From positions 1 through 9,168 of the forward strand of contig CAJKKX010000063.1 in the NCBI GenBank assembly GCA_905200565.1: 9,168 bases of DNA, written 5' to 3'. The stretch is from an uncultured Lachnospiraceae bacterium (GTDB lineage Bacteria > Bacillota_A > Clostridia > Lachnospirales > Lachnospiraceae). The position numbers were made by a program, and so were the translations under genes. The notes under the pieces are model-generated. The model did no database searches. It saw nothing but the letters and a program-made list of their open reading frames with translations, and was not told where the DNA came from. Shown here one piece after another: positions 6,360-9,168 of the stretch. How positions within the stretch are numbered: the stretch's first letter is position 1; every line of letters starts with the position of its first letter.

Positions 6360-7445
6360 ATGAATAAGGTAGGGAAAAAACTGCTGGCGGCAGGGCTGTG
6401 TCTGGGACTGGCGCTTGGAACCGTAACGGGATGCGGCGCAGGCAATGAAGGAAAGACCGTGGCTACATTGGATGGAGAAAAAATTGATTATGCCCTGGTA
6501 AATTTTATGGTGCGTTATAATCAGGCAGGTATGCAGAGCATGTACGGCAGCATGTTTGGCGATAACATGTGGGAGAGCTATGGGCCGTCTGTAAAAACCA
6601 GCATCGTGGAAAGTGTGGAACAGATGCTGATTCTGGAAAAGCACATGGAAGAATACGGTGTGACGGTTTCGGAGGAGGACAAGGCAAAGATTACCGAAGC
6701 TGCCACAAAGTTTATGGAGAGCAATGACAAAGATGTGTTGAAAGCAATGACGGCTTCCCAGGAGACCGTGGAGCGTATGCTGACGCTTAGCATGATTCAG
6801 AACAGAATGCAGGCAGCAATTGTCAAAGATGTAGACACGGAGGTTTCGGATGAGGAAGCAGCACAGAAGAAAGTGCAGTACGTGATGTTCAGCACGGCGG
6901 ATACCACGGATGAGGATGGAAACAGTGTGGCGCTGACGGAAGAGGAAAAGGCAGAGAAAAAAGAGCAGGCGCAGCAGGTGCTTGACGCCGTGAAAGCGGG
7001 CACGGATATGGACGAGGCGGGAAAAGCGATTGATGAAAATATGTCCGCCACCACTACCACTTATGGAACAGATAACGGAAGCATTGATGAGACGGTGAAG
7101 GCAGCCGTAGACAGCCTTGCGGACGGAACATGCGCCGATGAGGTCATCGAGACAGAAAGTGGATATTATGTGGCGATGATGGTCAGCACGTTTGATGAGG
7201 AAGCGACGGAAAGCCAGAAAGAGACGATCGTATCACAGCGCAAGAGCGATAAATTTAATGAAGTGTATGATGCCTGGAAGGAAGCGGCAGAATTTACGCA
7301 GGATGAGGATCTTCTCGCAGAGATTACCTTTACAGATACTTTCCAGATCGAGACAGAAAGTGAAACGGAAAGCGAAACAGAAAGCGCTTCCACGGAACCT
7401 GCCAGTGAGACGGCCCAGACAGAGAGCGATACAGCAGCAGAATAG
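6360..7445 (+). CDS. PrsA/SurA-like foldase lipoprotein with degenerate parvulin domain
   Basis: A 361-residue lipoprotein: basic N-terminus, hydrophobic core, and lipobox VTGC with Cys25, so it should be anchored on the outer face of the membrane. Residues ~30-165 form a helical SurA-like N-terminal chaperone domain (TVATLDGEKIDYALVNFMV, then long helices). Residues ~170-280 follow the parvulin layout: a VQYVMF strand, a charged helix, YGTDNGSID, LADGTCADEVIE, and ESGYYVAMMV. The two histidines usual in active parvulins (HILV and GYHI) are replaced, so prolyl isomerase activity is doubtful and a holdase role is more likely (inference). The C-terminus is an acidic Ser/Glu/Thr tail containing ETES repeats. 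Start: ATG nine bases after AGGAGG. The position just behind mfd matches the arrangement usual in Clostridia. Likely job: folding of secreted proteins. Substrates are unknown. Confidence 0.85.
   Translation: MNKVGKKLLAAGLCLGLALGTVTGCGAGNEGKTVATLDGEKIDYALVNFMVRYNQAGMQSMYGSMFGDNMWESYGPSVKTSIVESVEQMLILEKHMEEYGVTVSEEDKAKITEAATKFMESNDKDVLKAMTASQETVERMLTLSMIQNRMQAAIVKDVDTEVSDEEAAQKKVQYVMFSTADTTDEDGNSVALTEEEKAEKKEQAQQVLDAVKAGTDMDEAGKAIDENMSATTTTYGTDNGSIDETVKAAVDSLADGTCADEVIETESGYYVAMMVSTFDEEATESQKETIVSQRKSDKFNEVYDAWKEAAEFTQDEDLLAEITFTDTFQIETESETESETESASTEPASETAQTESDTAAE
7350..7385 (+). repeat. Three 12-bp tandem repeats encoding ETES in the lipoprotein tail
   Basis: Units at 7350-7361, 7362-7373 and 7374-7385 follow the pattern GARACRGAAAGY and each encode Glu-Thr-Glu-Ser. 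They form part of an acidic, probably disordered C-terminal tail. The copy number may differ between strains, since unit changes keep the frame. Confidence 0.85.
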
Positions 7446-7460
7446 AGAGGAAAAAGAAAC

Positions 7461-7493
7461 ATTCGCCTGGAACCGAAAGCGTACCAGGCGAAT
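7461..7493 (+). promoter_or_regulatory. Perfect 10-bp stem-loop between the foldase and thiT genes
   Basis: ATTCGCCTGG (7461-7470) and CCAGGCGAAT (7484-7493) are perfect complements around a 13-base loop AACCGAAAGCGTA. On the + strand the following bases, TACATTTAGGG, are a poor T-tract, so it would be at best a weak terminator. On the - strand the stem is followed by a T-rich run (complement of 7444-7460), but no - strand gene is present. It may instead be an attenuating, processing or stabilising element before thiT. Confidence 0.65.
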
Positions 7494-7517
7494 TACATTT
7501 AGGGAGGAAAATGTGAT
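7492..7517 (+). promoter_or_regulatory. AU-rich hairpin enclosing the thiT ribosome binding site and start codon
   Basis: Bases 7492-7500 can pair with 7509-7517 over nine positions (eight Watson-Crick, one G-U). This leaves AGGGAGGA (7501-7508), the Shine-Dalgarno sequence, in an 8-base loop and buries the first two bases of the ATG. It shares bases 7492-7493 with the preceding stem, so the two compete at their junction. The stem is AU-rich and weak; regulation is a hypothesis. Confidence 0.4.
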
Positions 7518-8082
7518 GTCAGGAAAAGAAGGAAAAAAGAGAATCGGAATCAAACAGCTTGCATTTTGCGGCATGTCCATTGCGCTGGCATGTGTGACGT
7601 CAATGATTAAGGTATATGAATTTCCGTTTGGAGGATCTGTCACTTTTTTTAGTATGCTGTTTATCTGTCTGCCGGGGTATTTTTACGGGACGGCGGCAGG
7701 GCTTATGAGTGCGGCGGCTTATGGTGTGCTGCAATTTCTGATGGACCCGTATATCCTTATGCCGATTCAGGTAATCGTGGATTATCTGCTGGCTTTTGGC
7801 GCATTGGGACTGTCCGGCATTTTTGCACAGTCGAAAAACGGACTGGTGAAAGGGTATCTTCTGGGAATCCTGGGACGCTATGTGTTTGTGGTGATTTCCG
7901 GCTGGCTCTTTTTTGGTGAATATGCGTGGGAAGGCTGGGGAGCCCTGCCATATTCGCTTGCTTATAACGGAGCCTATATTTTTACAGAAGGCGCCGTTAC
8001 GCTTCTGCTACTGTTCGTTCCGGCTGTAGCAAAGGCATTTGCCAGAGTAAAGGAGCAGGCGCAAAATCAGCAGGGATTGTGA
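7516..8082 (+). CDS. thiT: ThiT-like ECF transporter S component (thiamine family)
   Basis: A 188-residue, six-helix membrane protein matching the ThiT/YuaJ family. ThiT binds thiamine outside the cell and works with the shared EcfAA'T energising module, which is not encoded here. Seen: FGGSVTFFSML (38-48), corresponding to the family's PQGGS-x-S segment; YGVLQFLMDPYILMPIQVIVDY (69-90), in which Asp89-Tyr90 align with the substrate-site acidic-Tyr pair; ISGWLFFGEYAWEG (127-140); and PYSLAYNGAY (145-154). From memory of Bacillus and Lactococcus ThiT, a histidine stands three residues before the SG; here it is Val125, and YAPxG is YAWEG. The ligand may therefore differ from thiamine. Start: ATG eight bases after AGGGAGG; a GTG one codon earlier is possible. 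No TPP riboswitch is visible upstream. The RibF-like gene follows after 13 bases. Confidence 0.85.
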   Translation: MSGKEGKKRIGIKQLAFCGMSIALACVTSMIKVYEFPFGGSVTFFSMLFICLPGYFYGTAAGLMSAAAYGVLQFLMDPYILMPIQVIVDYLLAFGALGLSGIFAQSKNGLVKGYLLGILGRYVFVVISGWLFFGEYAWEGWGALPYSLAYNGAYIFTEGAVTLLLLFVPAVAKAFARVKEQAQNQQGL

Positions 8083-8095
8083 CAGTGGAGGATTT

Positions 8096-8947
8096 ATGAA
8101 GCATTTTGACAGAATTGAAAAAATGCGGCATACCTGTGTCGCGTTCGGCAGGTTTGATGGCGTCCATGCAGGGCATCAGGCAGTACTCCGGGTATTGGCA
8201 GAGGAGAGTAAAAGGAGAGGAAACCAGTCCGTGGTCGTGAGCTTTTATGAGGATAGAGGTCAGGAAGCGCTGACAACCGAACGTGAAAAGGCATATCTGA
8301 TGGAGAAGTATGATATTGATATTTTGATTTCCCTATGTGCCGGACGTTCCTGGCAGGAGGGATCCGTGCAGAGGATGCTGATTCACGAACTGGGCGCAGA
8401 GCTTCTGGTAACAGAAAAGGGGGCAGAACCCGGATTTTTAAAAAGTGAAAAATTTCCTGTGAAAACGGTAGAAACGGTGTCAGACGGCGGGGAAAAAATA
8501 ACTGCGGAAAAAATTAAAAAAATTTTTGAAAAAAAAGATATAAAACGCGTCATAAAATGGTGTGCTCATCCGTTTATTATAATGAATGAAGTAATTCATG
8601 GAAAAGCGCTGGGGCGGACGGTGGGGATGCCTACGGCGAACATGAAAATCGACAGCCGGAAGTACATGCCTCCCTGCGGGGTCTATGCTACGAGAACCTA
8701 TGTGGGAGGAGAGACATTTTTCGGAGTGACGAATGTAGGGACGAGACCGTCTGTGGATAACCGGCCTGAGATTACGGTGGAGACGATGCTGGACGATTTT
8801 GACCGGGACATTTACGGTGAAGAGATCATCACAGAGTTCCATCTGTTTCTTCGGGAAATCCGGAAATTTGACGGAATAGAAGAAGTGTGGCGGCAGGTGC
8901 AAAAGGACAGGATGCGTATGCGGGAGTACTTCGGGATCAGAGGATAG
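8096..8947 (+). CDS. ribF: RibF-like riboflavin kinase with eroded FAD synthetase domain
   Basis: RibF normally phosphorylates riboflavin to FMN (C-terminal kinase) and adenylates FMN to FAD (N-terminal nucleotidyltransferase). The kinase half here looks intact: GKALGRTVGMPTAN (169-182), PPCGVYA, GVTNVGTRPSVDNRP (210-224), VETMLDDFDRDIYG (228-241) with Glu229 in the expected catalytic place, and the RKFDGIEE end. In the N-terminal half the nucleotide-binding GRFDGVHAGH (18-27) is kept. The later family motifs as I recall them (TFxPHP, the GxDFxFG loop, and the ISSTxIR-type motif) are replaced by SFYEDRG, VTEKGAEPGF and ITAEKIKK. The length, 283, is shorter than the usual ~310. It is probably a monofunctional riboflavin kinase or a diverged paralogue (inference). 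Start: ATG five bases after GGAGG at 8087-8091. It is likely co-transcribed with thiT and ends at the terminator. Confidence 0.88.
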   Translation: MKHFDRIEKMRHTCVAFGRFDGVHAGHQAVLRVLAEESKRRGNQSVVVSFYEDRGQEALTTEREKAYLMEKYDIDILISLCAGRSWQEGSVQRMLIHELGAELLVTEKGAEPGFLKSEKFPVKTVETVSDGGEKITAEKIKKIFEKKDIKRVIKWCAHPFIIMNEVIHGKALGRTVGMPTANMKIDSRKYMPPCGVYATRTYVGGETFFGVTNVGTRPSVDNRPEITVETMLDDFDRDIYGEEIITEFHLFLREIRKFDGIEEVWRQVQKDRMRMREYFGIRG

Positions 8948-8968
8948 ATTTCACAGGTAAATACAGAA

Positions 8969-9015
8969 AAGCCGTTCATAGATATTTTCGAATATTCCTG
9001 GCGGCTTCTTTTATT
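8969..9015 (+). terminator. Intrinsic terminator after ribF, possibly bidirectional
   Basis: AAGCCG (8969-8974) pairs with CGGCTT (9002-9007). Between them an upper stem ATATT/AATAT closes a TTCG tetraloop, with an internal loop below it. On the + strand CTTTTATT follows (9008-9015). Read on the - strand, the lower stem runs into TTTTCTGTATTT, so it could also stop a transcript coming from the right. Confidence 0.7.
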
Positions 9016-9168
9016 CCGGTGGCGGACGGTTCGCTTCCCCGATAGGTTACGAAGTCGATAGTTCTCTTGCTTACGCGGACGCCAGAACACCTGCTATACA
9101 TCCCACACGGACTGGGACAACGCTCCGGCGAGCTAACGATTAACTACAACTAATACGCTCAGGAGAGC
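9016..9168. other. Unidentified non-coding, hairpin-dense tail, truncated by the window end
   Basis: No convincing reading frame occurs here on either strand. Several short perfect stems are visible: GTTCT/AGAAC (9061-9065 with 9084-9088), TCCCA/TGGGA (9101-9105 with 9113-9117), GCTC/GAGC with a CGGC tetraloop (9122-9133), and GCTC/GAGC with an AGGA tetraloop (9157-9168). CGATAG is repeated at 9040-9045 and 9056-9061. The + strand looks richer in C than the flanking coding strands. It may be part of a structured RNA gene (either strand) or a dispersed intergenic element. I cannot name it. Confidence 0.35.

Noticed and set aside
7192..7515. Extended start upstream of thiT giving a 296-residue protein
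   Set aside because: The added part overlaps the foldase gene in another frame and is Arg/Lys-rich nonsense; ATG 7516 has a strong ribosome binding site and matches the family N-terminus.
7446..7515. TPP riboswitch before thiT
   Set aside because: The 70-base leader contains neither the CTGAGA element nor the rest of the thi-box core; it is also too short.
8812..9090. - strand frame of 92 codons across the ribF terminator
   Set aside because: It crosses a terminator hairpin and the antisense of ribF, is Arg/Ser-rich and has no family resemblance.
9130..9160. String resembling a tmRNA tag reading frame (GCTAACGAT...)
   Set aside because: It runs into a stop after three codons and no tmRNA 5' acceptor end precedes it.
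9016..9168. 16S rRNA-like words (GGTGGCGGACGG and CTAATACGC) in the tail
   Set aside because: The expected 5' rRNA sequence is missing upstream and the words are not joined by rRNA sequence, so chance resemblance is likelier.

Overview
The window looks like a chromosomal segment of an endospore-forming, Gram-positive Clostridia bacterium, most likely a member of the Lachnospiraceae. Evidence: a SpoVAF-type spore germination protein, strong AGGAGG-type ribosome binding sites, the order pth-mfd-foldase lipoprotein typical of Clostridia, an ECF-type vitamin S component, and moderate GC with purine-rich coding strands. The family placement is inference. All convincing genes lie on the + strand.

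Layout. (1) 2-703: C-terminal part of a SpoVAF-like membrane protein, cut by the window edge. (2) 763-1209: a small lipoprotein of Thr/Asn/Asp-rich low complexity, preceded by a near-consensus sigma-G (forespore) promoter at 697-727. (3) 1218-6218: a tightly packed unit hisA-pth-mfd. It has a likely sigma-A promoter (1218-1247), a strong 5'-leader hairpin (1260-1295), an 11-base gap between hisA and pth and an ATGA overlap between pth and mfd. The HisA is of the eukaryotic HIS6 type and no other histidine gene is nearby. (4) 6293-7445: a PrsA/SurA-like lipoprotein with its own promoter. (5) 7461-8947: a ThiT-like thiamine-family ECF S component followed 13 bases later by a RibF-like riboflavin kinase whose FAD synthetase half is badly eroded. 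The leader of thiT holds two adjacent hairpins, the second enclosing its Shine-Dalgarno sequence and start codon. (6) 8969-9015: an intrinsic terminator that could work in both directions. (7) 9016-9168: a non-coding, hairpin-dense tail that I cannot identify, cut by the window end.

Working together: the left edge concerns spores (germination membrane protein and probable forespore lipoprotein). The middle is housekeeping: histidine synthesis, recycling of peptidyl-tRNA and transcription-coupled repair. The right side concerns envelope protein folding and cofactor supply (thiamine uptake and FMN formation). No mobile element, CRISPR array, tRNA or rRNA was found. The most unusual items are the eukaryotic-type HisA, the RibF homologue with a degraded adenylyltransferase domain, the ThiT homologue lacking a usual ligand-site histidine, the leader structures of hisA and thiT, and the unexplained structured tail.
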